DNA of 64,000 nt from Bacteroidaceae bacterium. GTDB lineage: Bacteria > Bacteroidota > Bacteroidia > Bacteroidales > Bacteroidaceae. Numbering within the stretch: position 1 is the stretch's first letter; every line of letters begins with the position of its first letter. The notes under the pieces are model-generated. The model had not been told where the DNA came from. It saw only the letters and a program-made list of their open reading frames with translations, and made no database searches. Made by a program: the position numbers and the translations under genes. The stretch spans positions 1-64,000 of the forward strand of contig JAFNXL010000050.1 in NCBI GenBank assembly GCA_017379075.1, read 5' to 3'. Positions 52,453 to 63,649 of the stretch are shown here, piece by piece.

Positions 52453-53832
52453 ATGAAGTTAAAAGATATAAAGGCGGTATATTTCGTGGGTATTGGAGGT
52501 ATTGGCATGAGCGCCATTGCCCGTTATTTCTTGCATAGAGGTGCAACAGTGGGCGGATACGACAAGACCCCAAGCGAACTCACACGGAAATTACAAGAAG
52601 AGGGAGCGCTGATTCATTACGAAGAGAACGTATCTCTAATTCCTGAAATCTGCAAGAATGCAGAAAATTGTCTCGTTATTTATACTCCCGCCATTCCATC
52701 TTGTCATCAAGAATTGATATATTTTCAAGAAAATGGCTTTACCATTCAAAAAAGGGCGCAGGTATTAGGTACACTTACTCAGTCTCTGCATGGACTTTGT
52801 GTTGCCGGCACACACGGAAAAACAACAACAAGCAGCATGGCGGCTCACCTTCTACACCAAAGCCATGTTGACTGTAACGCTTTTTTGGGAGGCATTACCA
52901 AAAACTATGGTACCAACTACATCCTCAGCACAAAAAGCCCATATGTCGTTATCGAAGCAGATGAATTTGACCGTTCATTTCACTGGCTTTCGCCATATGC
53001 TACCGTCATTACATCTACTGATGCAGACCATCTTGACATATATGAATCAGAAGAAGCATACCTGGAAAGTTTCCGCCATTATACAAGCCTTATTCGCCCT
53101 GATGGCTTTTTAATCCTTCACACAGGGCTTAAGATGAAGCCAGACACCCAAGAAGGTGTAACCACCTACACTTATGGTCGTGAGGATGGCGATTTCCACG
53201 CTGAAAACATTCAAATTGGAAATGGTGAAATCACCTTTGATTTAGTTTCACCTTTGGGTAATATTCCGAATATTCGTCTGGGGGTTCCGTTAAGCATCAA
53301 CATTGAAAATGGAATTGCAGCAATGGCGTTGGCTCAAATTGCCGGAGCCACCACAGAAGAAATCCAGACAGGAATGGCCACTTTTAACGGAGTTGGTCGC
53401 AGATTCGATTTCCATGTCAAAACAGACCGTATAGCGTACCTAAGCGACTATGCCCATCATCCAGTCGAGATTCGCCAAAGCATACTGAGCATCAAGGAAC
53501 TTTATAAAGACAAGCATATAAAGGCCATTTTCCAGCCTCATCTGTACACACGCACTCGGGATTTCTATCAGGAATTCGCCGACGCGCTTTCACTTCTCGA
53601 TGATGTTGTAATACTGGACATCTACCCTGCCCGCGAACTTCCCATTCCCGGAGTTAGCAGTGAACTTATATTCAACAATCTGAAGCCTGGCATAAAACGT
53701 CAGATGTGCCACAAGGAAGACCTGCCTGCCCTCATTGAGAACAGCACTTTTGACGTGCTTGTCACTCTTGGAGCCGGAGATATTGAAGACTATGCCACAC
53801 GGATACAGGAAATAGTGAATAAAAAAGTATGA
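52453..53832 (+). CDS. murC: UDP-N-acetylmuramate:L-alanine ligase
   Basis: 459 residues, adding the first amino acid of the stem peptide. N-terminal YFVGIGGIGMSAIARYFLHRG, ATP loop CVAGTHGKTTTSSMAAHLLHQ near residue 118, VVIEADEFDRSFHWLSP and the C-terminal DVLVTLGAGDIEDYATRI. Its last four bases overlap ftsQ (ATGA). Confidence 0.95.
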   Translation: MKLKDIKAVYFVGIGGIGMSAIARYFLHRGATVGGYDKTPSELTRKLQEEGALIHYEENVSLIPEICKNAENCLVIYTPAIPSCHQELIYFQENGFTIQKRAQVLGTLTQSLHGLCVAGTHGKTTTSSMAAHLLHQSHVDCNAFLGGITKNYGTNYILSTKSPYVVIEADEFDRSFHWLSPYATVITSTDADHLDIYESEEAYLESFRHYTSLIRPDGFLILHTGLKMKPDTQEGVTTYTYGREDGDFHAENIQIGNGEITFDLVSPLGNIPNIRLGVPLSINIENGIAAMALAQIAGATTEEIQTGMATFNGVGRRFDFHVKTDRIAYLSDYAHHPVEIRQSILSIKELYKDKHIKAIFQPHLYTRTRDFYQEFADALSLLDDVVILDIYPARELPIPGVSSELIFNNLKPGIKRQMCHKEDLPALIENSTFDVLVTLGAGDIEDYATRIQEIVNKKV

Positions 53833-54572
53833 AAACAATCATCAAAATTCTGCTTATAGGTCTTTTCATGGGCTATCTCGTCTTTGCCGTCACCAAACTA
53901 CATAGTCCGGCAGAAGAACGAGTCTGCTCCGCATTGAACATCAGCATAGACAACAACTCCACATATGATTTTGTGGACAGTGACTATGTGCAATCTGTTT
54001 TGAAAAAAGAAAAGATTGTACTTGAAGGAGAAAAGCTGGGCAATATCAATCTTGAAGAGATAGAAAATTGTCTGGAAGATAATCCTTATATTGACAGTGC
54101 TGAATGTTATCACTCGGACCGTGGTACACTCTGCATCAATGTTACACCACAAAAGCCTATCCTGATGGTAATGGCAGAAAACGGCGAGCAATACTATCTG
54201 GACAAAGAAGGAGCTACCATGCCACTCGACAAATTCAACCTGCAATTGTGTGTGGCTACAGGCAACATCACACCACAGTTTGCCAAACAGCATCTACTTT
54301 CCCTTGCCCATTATATTTATGGGAACCCGTTCTGGAGTGAACAAATTGAACAGATCCACGTCTTTTCTCAAGACAACATAACACTATACCCCAGAGTAGG
54401 AAATCACACCATTGTATTAGGAGATTCAAGGAACTTCGAAGATAAACTCAACCGTATGCTTCTCTTTTATGAGAAAGGACTCCCACAAGTGGGGTGGAAC
54501 CGGTATGAAAGTATAAATTTAGCATATAAAGGACAAATTGTCTGCAAAAAACGCAATAACAAAAACAAATAG
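53829..54572 (+). CDS. ftsQ: Cell-division protein FtsQ/DivIB
   Basis: 247 residues. A very short cytoplasmic tail, one membrane span (IIKILLIGLFMGYLVFAVT), and a POTRA-like domain (SDYVQSVLKKEKIVLEGEKLGNINLEEIENCLEDNPYIDSAECYHSDRGTLCINVTPQKPIL) before a beta-domain. It bridges FtsL/FtsB to the divisome. It sits 2 bp before ftsA. Confidence 0.9.
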   Translation: MKTIIKILLIGLFMGYLVFAVTKLHSPAEERVCSALNISIDNNSTYDFVDSDYVQSVLKKEKIVLEGEKLGNINLEEIENCLEDNPYIDSAECYHSDRGTLCINVTPQKPILMVMAENGEQYYLDKEGATMPLDKFNLQLCVATGNITPQFAKQHLLSLAHYIYGNPFWSEQIEQIHVFSQDNITLYPRVGNHTIVLGDSRNFEDKLNRMLLFYEKGLPQVGWNRYESINLAYKGQIVCKKRNNKNK

Positions 54573-54574
54573 AT

Positions 54575-55957
54575 ATGGGAGCAGCAAAAGACATTATCGT
54601 AGCCGTGGAATTGGGTTCTTCCGCCATTCGGGCTATTGCCGGCAAACGCCAGCCGGACGGGACACTGCAAATTCTGGCAGTATCACAAGAAGAAAACAAC
54701 AATTGTATCCGCAATGGTATTATAGACAATCTTGACAAGACGTCTTCGGCCATCTCTCGTGTCATAAAACAACTTGACGACAAGTTAAACATTCAAACGA
54801 AAAAGATATATATCGGACTTTCGGGACAATCGTTACACACGGTAAAGAATACGGTAATCCGTAGTTTTGAAACAAAGACACTCATTACCAACAGCATGAT
54901 TGAGTCGCTGAAAGATATCAATAAAGGCACCATTTATCCCGATGCCAAGATGTTTGAAGCCATACCCCAAGAATACAATGTGGGTTATCGTACCACTTCC
55001 GACCCCGTAGGTCTGCAAAGCAATGTTCTTGAAGCATGCTTTGCCAATATCATCGCACGAACGAGCCTCAGCGAAAATATTGAGCGGTGTGTACAGAATG
55101 CATCTTTGGAAGTTGCCGATATTTTCATCTCTCCAATCTGCCTATCCGAAGCATTGCTGCAAAACAACGACAAGCGTTCTGGTTGCGCTTTGGTTGACAT
55201 CGGTGCTGACACCACCACCATTGTCATCTATACCAACAACATCATGCGCAGTCTTACTGTCATTCCTCTGGGAGGAAGCAATGTGACAAGCGACATCGCC
55301 AGTCAGAACATTGAACTTGATGAGGCTGAAGAACTGAAACTGAAATACGGAAGCGCATTGCACGAAGAAGATGAGAACAAACAAAACAATCCTATTACCA
55401 TCAGCCATGGACGTCAGATTGACGAACATCTTCTGCAAGACATCATTGAGGCGCGCTACGAAGAGATTCTGCTCAACGCATGGAGTCGCATAAAAGAATA
55501 TAGCGACAAACTGCTTTCAGGCATCACCTTTACCGGAGGTGCTTCACGTATTGCAAATTTAAAAGAGGCATTTGAAAAACTCACGAACTTCGAACATCAA
55601 ATTCGCATTGCCAAAGGATTGCCAACCAGCATTTCCATCGCAAATGATGTTCGAATAGATACACAGGACACATTATATACACTTATGGCCTTGGCTATAA
55701 GTGGAGAACCCGTATGCGCAGGTGATCCTCCAACAGAACCAGAACCCGTACAGGCTGAGATAGATTTCGCCATCGAGCAAGAAAAGGATAACACAGACAT
55801 TCAAACGCCTATTGAAGAGCCCGAAGAAACAGAGACACAGGACAAAGAGGAAGAAAAGCAAAAGAAAGAACGCAAGAAGTCAATCTCATTTGCAGAAAAA
55901 TGCAAGAAGGCTTGGGATAAAATTAATGAAATGCTTTCGGAGCCCGAAGATGAATGA
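54575..55957 (+). CDS. ftsA: Cell-division protein FtsA
   Basis: 460 residues, an actin-like ATPase that tethers FtsZ to the membrane. Phosphate-1 loop VAVELGSSAIRAIAG at the N terminus, the 1C domain (KIYIGLSGQSLHTV), phosphate-2 GCALVDIGADTTTIVIY and the adenosine loop FTGGASRIANLKEAF. A Glu/Lys-rich linker (about 395-430) leads to a C-terminal amphipathic helix, SFAEKCKKAWDKINEML, the expected membrane anchor. Confidence 0.94.
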   Translation: MGAAKDIIVAVELGSSAIRAIAGKRQPDGTLQILAVSQEENNNCIRNGIIDNLDKTSSAISRVIKQLDDKLNIQTKKIYIGLSGQSLHTVKNTVIRSFETKTLITNSMIESLKDINKGTIYPDAKMFEAIPQEYNVGYRTTSDPVGLQSNVLEACFANIIARTSLSENIERCVQNASLEVADIFISPICLSEALLQNNDKRSGCALVDIGADTTTIVIYTNNIMRSLTVIPLGGSNVTSDIASQNIELDEAEELKLKYGSALHEEDENKQNNPITISHGRQIDEHLLQDIIEARYEEILLNAWSRIKEYSDKLLSGITFTGGASRIANLKEAFEKLTNFEHQIRIAKGLPTSISIANDVRIDTQDTLYTLMALAISGEPVCAGDPPTEPEPVQAEIDFAIEQEKDNTDIQTPIEEPEETETQDKEEEKQKKERKKSISFAEKCKKAWDKINEMLSEPEDE

Positions 55958-55972
55958 GCCTAACGTGCGTAC

Positions 55973-55990
55973 ATTATAATATATAATAAC
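55973..55990 (+). repeat. Intercistronic AT-rich hairpin element, copy before ftsZ
   Basis: ATTATA-ATA-TATAAT (55973-55987) is identical to the 15-nt hairpin before maeB and dut. It is followed by AAC instead of AAGG. It lies 35 nt before the ftsZ start and 15 nt after ftsA. Confidence 0.72.
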
Positions 55991-56022
55991 ACTTTATACG
56001 AACCCTTACAAAACAAGATACA

Positions 56023-57327
56023 ATGTCTGACAATCATAATAACTCTGGCGGTCTCTCCTTCAATCTCCCCGAAGCAAGCCCCAGTATAATCAAGGTTATT
56101 GGTGTGGGAGGAGGAGGCGGAAATGCCGTAAACCACATGTACCGCGAAGGAATACATGACGTAACCTATGTCATGTGTAACACGGATAAAAAAGCACTTA
56201 GTGACTCACCAGTTCCAACGCATTTACAATTAGGACGCGACGGACTGGGTGCCGGCAACCGGCCAGAGCGCGGCAAACAAGCAGCCTTGGAGAGTCTGGA
56301 TGAAATTAAAGAAATGCTGAATGATGGAACCCGAATGGTGTTCATCACTGCCGGTATGGGTGGTGGAACCGGAACTGGAGCCGCCCCAATTATTGCACAA
56401 TGCGCCAAAGATGCCGGAATTCTCACCGTTGGCATCGTGACCATTCCTTTCAAGTTTGAGGGTATGAAAAAAATAAACCAAGCACTTGACGGAGTGGATG
56501 AAATCTCCAAACACGTAGATGCCTTGTTGGTGATCAACAACGAACGCCTACGCGAAATTTACCCAGACCTGACAGTTCTCAATGCTTTCGCAAAAGCGGA
56601 TGACACTTTAAGTATTGCGGCACGCAGTATTGCAGAGATCATCACCATGCACGGTATAATGAACCTCGACTTCCAGGATGTTACCACTGTACTTAAAGAT
56701 GGCGGTGTGGCAATCATGAGTACCGGATACGGCGAAGGAGAGAATCGTGTAACAAAAGCTATTGAGCAAGCGCTCAACAGCCCCCTGCTGAACAATCGTG
56801 ACATTTTCGACAGCAAGAAAGTTCTCATCAACATCAATTTCTGTGGCGACAACGAACAGAACAGCCTCATGATGGAAGAGATGAACGAGGTGAACGATTT
56901 CATGAGTCGATTCAGTCAGGACGTAGAAACCAAATGGGGACTCGCCACAGACAGCAGTCTTGGCGGAAAAGTGAAGATTACATTATTGGCCACCGGTTTC
57001 AATCTGCTTAACGTTCCTGGCATTGAACAAGTCAAAAAAGAAAAAGACATTATTGACGAAGCCGAAAACGATGACCGTCTGGTACGTGAAGGAGAACGTA
57101 TTGCACGTTATTATGACGAAATCACACAAGCACCTCGCAAACGCCTGCACAACATCTTCATTTTCACTGATGACGACCTTGACAATGAAGATGTCATTGC
57201 CGAAATAGATGTGCGCCCCACATATAAGCGTACTCGAGACGAGGTGAAACGTATCCGCGAAAAAGAAGCTGCGACCACAGCTCCAAGTCCTTTGGAAGAT
57301 GGAGGTTTCATTATTAACCAACCCTAA
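56023..57327 (+). CDS. ftsZ: Cell-division GTPase FtsZ
   Basis: 434 residues, the tubulin-like ring-former. Nucleotide loop IKVIGVGGGGGNAVNHM near residue 26, tubulin signature GGGTGTGAAP (Gly113 onward), and T7-like NLDFQDVTTVLKDGG with the catalytic Asp of the loop. After the globular core a charged linker (RTRDEVKRIREKEAATTAPSP) ends in LEDGGFIINQP. The usual C-terminal (I/L)PxFL motif that binds FtsA/ZipA is not recognisable. Confidence 0.95.
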   Translation: MSDNHNNSGGLSFNLPEASPSIIKVIGVGGGGGNAVNHMYREGIHDVTYVMCNTDKKALSDSPVPTHLQLGRDGLGAGNRPERGKQAALESLDEIKEMLNDGTRMVFITAGMGGGTGTGAAPIIAQCAKDAGILTVGIVTIPFKFEGMKKINQALDGVDEISKHVDALLVINNERLREIYPDLTVLNAFAKADDTLSIAARSIAEIITMHGIMNLDFQDVTTVLKDGGVAIMSTGYGEGENRVTKAIEQALNSPLLNNRDIFDSKKVLININFCGDNEQNSLMMEEMNEVNDFMSRFSQDVETKWGLATDSSLGGKVKITLLATGFNLLNVPGIEQVKKEKDIIDEAENDDRLVREGERIARYYDEITQAPRKRLHNIFIFTDDDLDNEDVIAEIDVRPTYKRTRDEVKRIREKEAATTAPSPLEDGGFIINQP

Positions 57328-57353
57328 CTTTAACAGACAAAAAGATTCAGTTT

Positions 57354-57800
57354 ATGCTATTTGAACAGATAAGCGCAGACATTGTGTCTGCAATGAAAGC
57401 CAAAGACAAAGTACGTCTGATGGCGCTTAGAAACGTGAAAAAATATTTCATTGAATCAAAAACCGCCCCTGGTGCCAATGATGAGCTCTCTGACGAAGAT
57501 GCCATGAAAATTCTGGCAAAGCTGGCTAAACAAGGAAAAGATACCGCCTCGGTGTACGAGAGCCAAAACCGTGCGGACCTTGCAGAAGAAGAGATGAAAC
57601 AAGTGCGAATCATCGAAGAATATCTACCCAAGCCTCTCAGTACAGAAGAACTCCGAACAGCCCTATCCACCATCATTCAAGAAGTTGGTGCGACCAGCGC
57701 GAAAGACATGGGGCGCGTCATGGGGTTAGCCAGCAAACAATTGGCTGGAAAGGCTGAGGGACGTGTGATCAGCGCCATGGTAAAAGAACTCCTCGCTTAA
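57354..57800 (+). CDS. yqeY: GatB/YqeY domain protein
   Basis: 148 residues, wholly the YqeY fold: LFEQISADIVSAMKAKDKVRLMALRNVKKYFIESK at the start and TSAKDMGRVMGLASKQLAGKAEGRVISAMVKELL at the end. YqeY resembles the tRNA-binding tail of GatB, but its stand-alone role is unsettled. It is the last gene of the dcw run, 26 bp after ftsZ, and converges end-to-end with recO with no bases between the stop codons. Confidence 0.9.
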   Translation: MLFEQISADIVSAMKAKDKVRLMALRNVKKYFIESKTAPGANDELSDEDAMKILAKLAKQGKDTASVYESQNRADLAEEEMKQVRIIEEYLPKPLSTEELRTALSTIIQEVGATSAKDMGRVMGLASKQLAGKAEGRVISAMVKELLA

Positions 57801-58526
57801 TTAGCCCAACACCTCCCGTAATACCTGAGAAGATTTGAGCTCGGGAAAATCGGGCAAATGTAAACGATAATAACGCATTACTGCATCTATAAATTGCTGG
57901 CGTTGCATACGGTTAAAGCGAAAAAGATGCATGGAATTAAAGTTCATTCGTAACATTACAGGCAATATCGCAGCCTCCTCCGGGACAAGGGAAGCACCGG
58001 GTGGGGGCTGCATTTTTGTAAATTTACAAGATTGAAGATCATAGCTGGCACCGGGAAACCAATCCTCTGCATTTGGCCAGAAACCTAAAAATCGTGTCAA
58101 TCGCATCAAAAAGACAAGGTGAAAGTTTGCCACAGCCCGTTGACAATTATCCAACCATGCCAGTCCATAACACAAATATTGAAATAAAGGCTCATTTCTC
58201 ACCTCATTTCTCAACACATAATATAATACCTCTCCAAGAAAAAGAGCTAAAGTTGCTTTCATTGGATCATAGGGTAAGGTCTTGAAGGGTTCAGCTACCC
58301 TTACCTCCCCAAATTTCTGGAATTTGCTCTTTGGGCGATAATCATATGAGATATCCAAAATATTAAGTGTCCGCAAAAGGGTAGCATACGTTCCAGCACG
58401 TCGTTGTTTTGGCATTCTTGCCATAAAAGACATTGCACCTCTATTTTCTGTATAAAGCCACACCACAGCCTTATCTTCACCACACTTTTGCAGATGTAAG
58501 ACCACAGCTCTTGTCGTTTCCTCCAT
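57801..58526 (-). CDS. recO: DNA repair protein RecO
   Basis: 241 residues from the ATG at 58526, preferred because MEETTRAVVLHLQKCGEDKAVVWLYTENRG aligns with the RecO OB-fold start; the frame extends 16 codons upstream. RecO with RecR loads RecA on gapped DNA. The central helical domain (LGEVLYYVLRNEVRNEPLFQYL) is typical. The Cys zinc site of some RecO proteins is not evident. Confidence 0.88.
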   Translation of the reverse strand: MEETTRAVVLHLQKCGEDKAVVWLYTENRGAMSFMARMPKQRRAGTYATLLRTLNILDISYDYRPKSKFQKFGEVRVAEPFKTLPYDPMKATLALFLGEVLYYVLRNEVRNEPLFQYLCYGLAWLDNCQRAVANFHLVFLMRLTRFLGFWPNAEDWFPGASYDLQSCKFTKMQPPPGASLVPEEAAILPVMLRMNFNSMHLFRFNRMQRQQFIDAVMRYYRLHLPDFPELKSSQVLREVLG

Positions 58527-58622
58527 TTCTTGAATTTTTAATGCTAAGTTATGAAAAAAAGACATTTTAATCATGAAAATTCACAAAAATGACAAAGTTT
58601 TATCATTTTTTCTTTAAAATAT

Positions 58623-58653
58623 TTTGTCAGTTTCAGAAATTGCCATACCTTTG
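58623..58653 (+). promoter_or_regulatory. Promoter of tRNA-Glu (and probably rpsT)
   Basis: TTTG (58623-58626), N19, TACCTTTG (58646-58653) is an exact Bacteroidetes consensus 54 nt before the tRNA. Confidence 0.82.
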
Positions 58654-58707
58654 CAGCGCAATTAAGGCAAGACGCTTAAAAGCAAGGGCTGAAAAAGCCG
58701 AAGGTTT

Positions 58708-58779
58708 GGTCCCTTCGTCTATCGGTTAGGACGAGAGATTTTCATTCTCTAAAGAGGAGTTCGACTCTCCTAGGGACTA
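58708..58779 (+). tRNA. tRNA-Glu (TTC)
   Basis: 72 nt. Acceptor GGTCCCT pairs with AGGGACT (one G-U). Anticodon stem AGAGA/TCTCT has loop TTTTCAT and anticodon TTC at 58741-58743. T loop GTTCGAC. Discriminator A79 is followed by CAAAAT, so CCA is not encoded. There is no terminator before rpsT, 28 bp downstream. Confidence 0.94.
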
Positions 58780-58807
58780 CAAAATAAATAATATCAGAAA
58801 TACTAAG

Positions 58808-59062
58808 ATGGCTAACCACAAATCATCAGAAAAGAGAATCCGCCAGGAGCAGAAGAGAAGACTCCACAACAGATATTACGCCAAGACTATGCGTAATGCA
58901 GTACGCAAACTGCGTGCCACAAAGGAAAAGGAAGAGGCTTTGCAGTTGTACCCCAGCGTACAGAAGGCTTTGGACAAGTTGGCTAAGACCAATATCATCC
59001 ACAAGAACAAGGCTGCTAATCTCAAGTCTAAGTTGGCGCTTTACATCAATAAGCTCAGCTAA
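58808..59062 (+). CDS. rpsT: 30S ribosomal protein S20
   Basis: 84 residues, basic and helical ([21 protein letters not shown], then [16 protein letters not shown]). S20 binds 16S rRNA in the body of the 30S subunit. It appears to be read from the tRNA-Glu promoter, and a strong terminator follows at 59096. Confidence 0.95.
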   Translation: MANHKSSEKRIRQEQKRRLHNRYYAKTMRNAVRKLRATKEKEEALQLYPSVQKALDKLAKTNIIHKNKAANLKSKLALYINKLS

Positions 59063-59095
59063 TAAAGACAATATTTACCATAGCGGATACGAATT

Positions 59096-61161
<2,066 letters not shown>

Positions 61162-61183
61162 CAAGCAGATATATACGAAATAA

Positions 61184-61231
61184 GAAAGAGGGTAAAGATA
61201 AATGCTTTTGGCTTAATCTTTACCCTCTTTC
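61184..61231 (+). terminator. Terminator after gyrB
   Basis: GAAAGAGGGTAAAGAT (61184-61199) pairs with ATCTTTACCCTCTTTC (61216-61231), a 16-bp stem with a 16-nt loop. Confidence 0.78.
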
Positions 61232-61245
61232 CTTGTTCCTAACAA

Positions 61246-61275
61246 AAAGCATCAGAGGTTTTCTCTGATGCTTTT
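61246..61275 (-). terminator. Terminator overlapping the HIT stop codon
   Basis: AAGCATCAGAG and CTCTGATGCTT form an 11-bp stem around an 8-nt loop. On the minus strand the stem starts inside the last codons of the HIT gene, includes its TGA, and is followed by a T-run. Confidence 0.75.
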
Positions 61276-61641
61276 TGCTATTTCTTCAAACTCATCCTTG
61301 GTGAGTTCCACGCGTGGGTTGGTGAAGCGCAAATCAGCCTCCGACTGCATGGGAACCAAATGGATGTGGGCATGGGGAACCTCAAGTCCCAACACACACT
61401 GCCCCACTTTCACACAAGGAATTGCCTTCTTGATGGCGATTGCCACCTTCTTTGCAAAGACTTGCATACCAGCAATTTCCTCGTCCGTCAAGTCAAAGAT
61501 ATAGTCCACCTCACGCTTGGGAATCACAAGCGTATGACCTTTTGCCAAAGGACTGATGTCAAGGAACGCAAAGTAATTGTCATCCTCTGCCACCTTGTAG
61601 CAGGGAATCTCTCCTGCAATGATTCTGCTGAAAATAGTCAT
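61252..61641 (-). CDS. HIT family nucleotide-binding hydrolase
   Basis: 129 residues from the ATG at 61641, which gives the standard HIT N terminus (MTIFSRIIAGEIPCYKVAEDDNYFAFLDISPLAKGHTLVIPK). The histidine triad is His90-x-His92-x-His94 in VPHAHIHLVP. HIT enzymes cleave nucleoside phosphoramidates or dinucleoside polyphosphates, using the middle His of the triad as nucleophile. It starts 7 bp after the greA stop, in one operon. Confidence 0.9.
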   Translation of the reverse strand: MTIFSRIIAGEIPCYKVAEDDNYFAFLDISPLAKGHTLVIPKREVDYIFDLTDEEIAGMQVFAKKVAIAIKKAIPCVKVGQCVLGLEVPHAHIHLVPMQSEADLRFTNPRVELTKDEFEEIAKSIRENL

Positions 61642-61648
61642 GACTTGT

Positions 61649-62119
61649 TTATTCTTCAAAACAGATGCTGACAACCTCCAGTTCAATCATACCCTGGGGA
61701 ACCTTGATTGAAGCCACATCGCCCACCTTCTTGCCCAGCAGACCCTGTGCGATGGGAGTTCCCACAGAAATCTTGCCCTCACGCAAGTTTGCTTCAGACT
61801 CGCTTACGATGCGGTATTTCATCTTCATGTTATTCTTCACGTTACGCAGTTCCACAGTACACAGAATCTGCACACTGCTGGTATCCATGTGCGTTGTGTC
61901 AATAATCTTGGCCTCAAGGATAGTCTGCTTCAGCAAGGCAATCTTAGTTTCCAGCTTGCCCTGCCACTCCTTGGCTGCATCGTATTCTGCGTTCTCGCTC
62001 AAGTCACCCTTGTCACGGGCTTCAGCTATGGCAGCACTTGCGGCGGGGCGCTCCACGCTTTCCAGATGCTGCAGTTCGGCTACCAGTTTATCGTAGCCTT
62101 TTTGAGACATGTATGCCAT
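61649..62119 (-). CDS. greA: Transcription elongation factor GreA
   Basis: 156 residues. The N-terminal antiparallel coiled coil ends with the acidic tip GDLSENAEYDAAKEWQ, which reaches the polymerase active site to stimulate cleavage of backtracked RNA. The C-terminal FKBP-like domain contains SVGTPIAQGLLGKKVGDVASIKVPQG. It is transcribed from 62262-62293 with a leader of about 135 nt. Confidence 0.94.
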   Translation of the reverse strand: MAYMSQKGYDKLVAELQHLESVERPAASAAIAEARDKGDLSENAEYDAAKEWQGKLETKIALLKQTILEAKIIDTTHMDTSSVQILCTVELRNVKNNMKMKYRIVSESEANLREGKISVGTPIAQGLLGKKVGDVASIKVPQGMIELEVVSICFEE

Positions 62120-62261
62120 ACTCTTTTGTTTTATTTTTTGTTTTTACTATTCAATATTGTTTCTCTCCAGTTCTTTCAAAACACATAAAAAACTAAAGAA
62201 TCCCAGCTGAAAAGCCGGAACCCTTTTTGCTTTTTTACAATGTTTCTGCTAATTATCGCTG

Positions 62262-62293
62262 CAAAGATAGGGATTAAAGTCCGAATCCCCAAA
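62262..62293 (-). promoter_or_regulatory. Promoter of greA-HIT
   Basis: On the minus strand, TTTG (62293-62290), N20, TATCTTTG (62269-62262), an exact consensus. The long leader between 62255 and 62119 holds a small GC hairpin near 62202-62217 (CCGGCT/AGCTGG). Confidence 0.75.
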
Positions 62294-62322
62294 CTTTTTA
62301 ATGATTTTTAATTAACCGCGAC

Positions 62323-63465
62323 TCAAAGCAGCTTCTCAATTGCCTTACTCAAATCTTCTATATTCTCCATGCGCGCCTGCAAGTCACAGTTGCGGTCAAT
62401 CAGGAAATAGTAGGGCAACGTGTACACTTGATACAAATTGATGAATGCGCTTCCTGCACCTTCTTCACAGAAGACACTCACCCAGGGCAAGTGCTCGCAT
62501 CTCTGGGTCCAGAAGTTGCGGTTGCCATCCAGGCTCACCTGATAGATTTCCAATCCTCTGTCGTGATATTTGTTATACAATTCGCGCAACTGCATGGTGC
62601 GTTCATGACTGCCTTCCAAAGCAAAGCTTGTGAAGTCCAGCAAAACCACCTTGCCACGCAAATCGCTCAGCGTGCGTTCTTTTCCGTTAATGTCGGGCAG
62701 TGTAATGTCTATGATTCCTAACTCGCGCACCTTGCTGTTGTCCAAGTCCAGGACAATTTCCTTGGGCTTAGCCAGATTCCGGCGTCCCTGCGCCACAATG
62801 TTCGCCAGATTCTCACTGCGCGGACATCCCGGATACTGTTCATTCCACGCATTGGCAACAGCCCGTAACCACGTCAGGTCACTTTTGTCCTGCATGGGGT
62901 CAAAGAGTCTTACCGAACCCAGAATCTGAAAACAGGCGAAATAGCTTGCAGTGCTTCCGTAGCGGTTGCGGATAAAATTCATCTTCACGTCGCTCTTGTA
63001 CCTCGCCACCAGCGTATCAATCTTTTCGTCGCGTTCCTGTATGGTAAAGTTGCGGTCTTCCGCCACCTGGCGCACCTGCTTTTCCAGTTCGGCCAGTTTT
63101 TGACTGAGGATTCTGATGGTGTCACAGGTTCCGCTTCCTTCCACCGTATAGCCGAAGGACATATTCCCCAAATCAGCCTTGACCGTTACGGTTTCCGTGC
63201 TGTCAATGGCCAGGTTTATGCCTTGCCCTCCGATACGCAGACGATAAAGTTCCGGATTCAAAGGCGCCTCACCGCTCAGCACGAAAGTTCCGTCCTCGCC
63301 CAAGCGCACTGAGTCCACCACAACAATACCGTCACCCAATGTAATATGCTCCAGATACAAGGTGGTGTCTGCCGCTCCAGTAATGGACCCGTCCACATGA
63401 AAACAGTCCTTCTGTGCGCAACTTGCCAACACTATCGCAACAAACAGATAAAAAAATCTTTTCAT
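62323..63465 (-). CDS. Thioredoxin-fold lipoprotein with DUF4369 domain, lacking CxxC
   Basis: 380 residues. Lipobox LASC (Cys16) in MKRFFYLFVAIVLASC. A DUF4369 beta-domain covers about residues 25-120 (DTTLYLEHITLGDGIVVVDSVRLGEDGTFVLSG). A helical stretch precedes an AhpC/TSA-thioredoxin-like domain (from about 245, DITLPDINGKERTLSDLRGKVVLLDF). Where the family has WCxxC the sequence is TSFALEGSHERT, so the redox pair is missing, although the cis-Pro strand (VYTLPYYFLIDRN) is kept. Related proteins with CxxC act as periplasmic disulfide reductases; this one is probably not an oxidoreductase. TACCTTTG at 63500-63493 (minus) is its -7 element. Confidence 0.87.
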   Translation of the reverse strand: MKRFFYLFVAIVLASCAQKDCFHVDGSITGAADTTLYLEHITLGDGIVVVDSVRLGEDGTFVLSGEAPLNPELYRLRIGGQGINLAIDSTETVTVKADLGNMSFGYTVEGSGTCDTIRILSQKLAELEKQVRQVAEDRNFTIQERDEKIDTLVARYKSDVKMNFIRNRYGSTASYFACFQILGSVRLFDPMQDKSDLTWLRAVANAWNEQYPGCPRSENLANIVAQGRRNLAKPKEIVLDLDNSKVRELGIIDITLPDINGKERTLSDLRGKVVLLDFTSFALEGSHERTMQLRELYNKYHDRGLEIYQVSLDGNRNFWTQRCEHLPWVSVFCEEGAGSAFINLYQVYTLPYYFLIDRNCDLQARMENIEDLSKAIEKLL

Positions 63466-63604
63466 TCGTTTCTTTTCGTTAATTTAGGCTTGCAAAGGTA
63501 CGATATTTCCCCGAAAATCCACCTTATTTAATAAAAAAATGCAAAAATACGCCTTTTGAACAGGAATATTGAGACGTATGACGCAAATTCTTGATGTTTT
63601 TTTA

Positions 63605-63612
63605 TACCTTTG
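63605..63612 (+). promoter_or_regulatory. -7 element of pnp
   Basis: TACCTTTG, about 38 nt before the pnp ATG; no TTTG at the standard -33 distance. Confidence 0.5.
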
Positions 63613-63649
63613 TGCGATTTTTTGACGCAATATATTTTATATCAACAAG

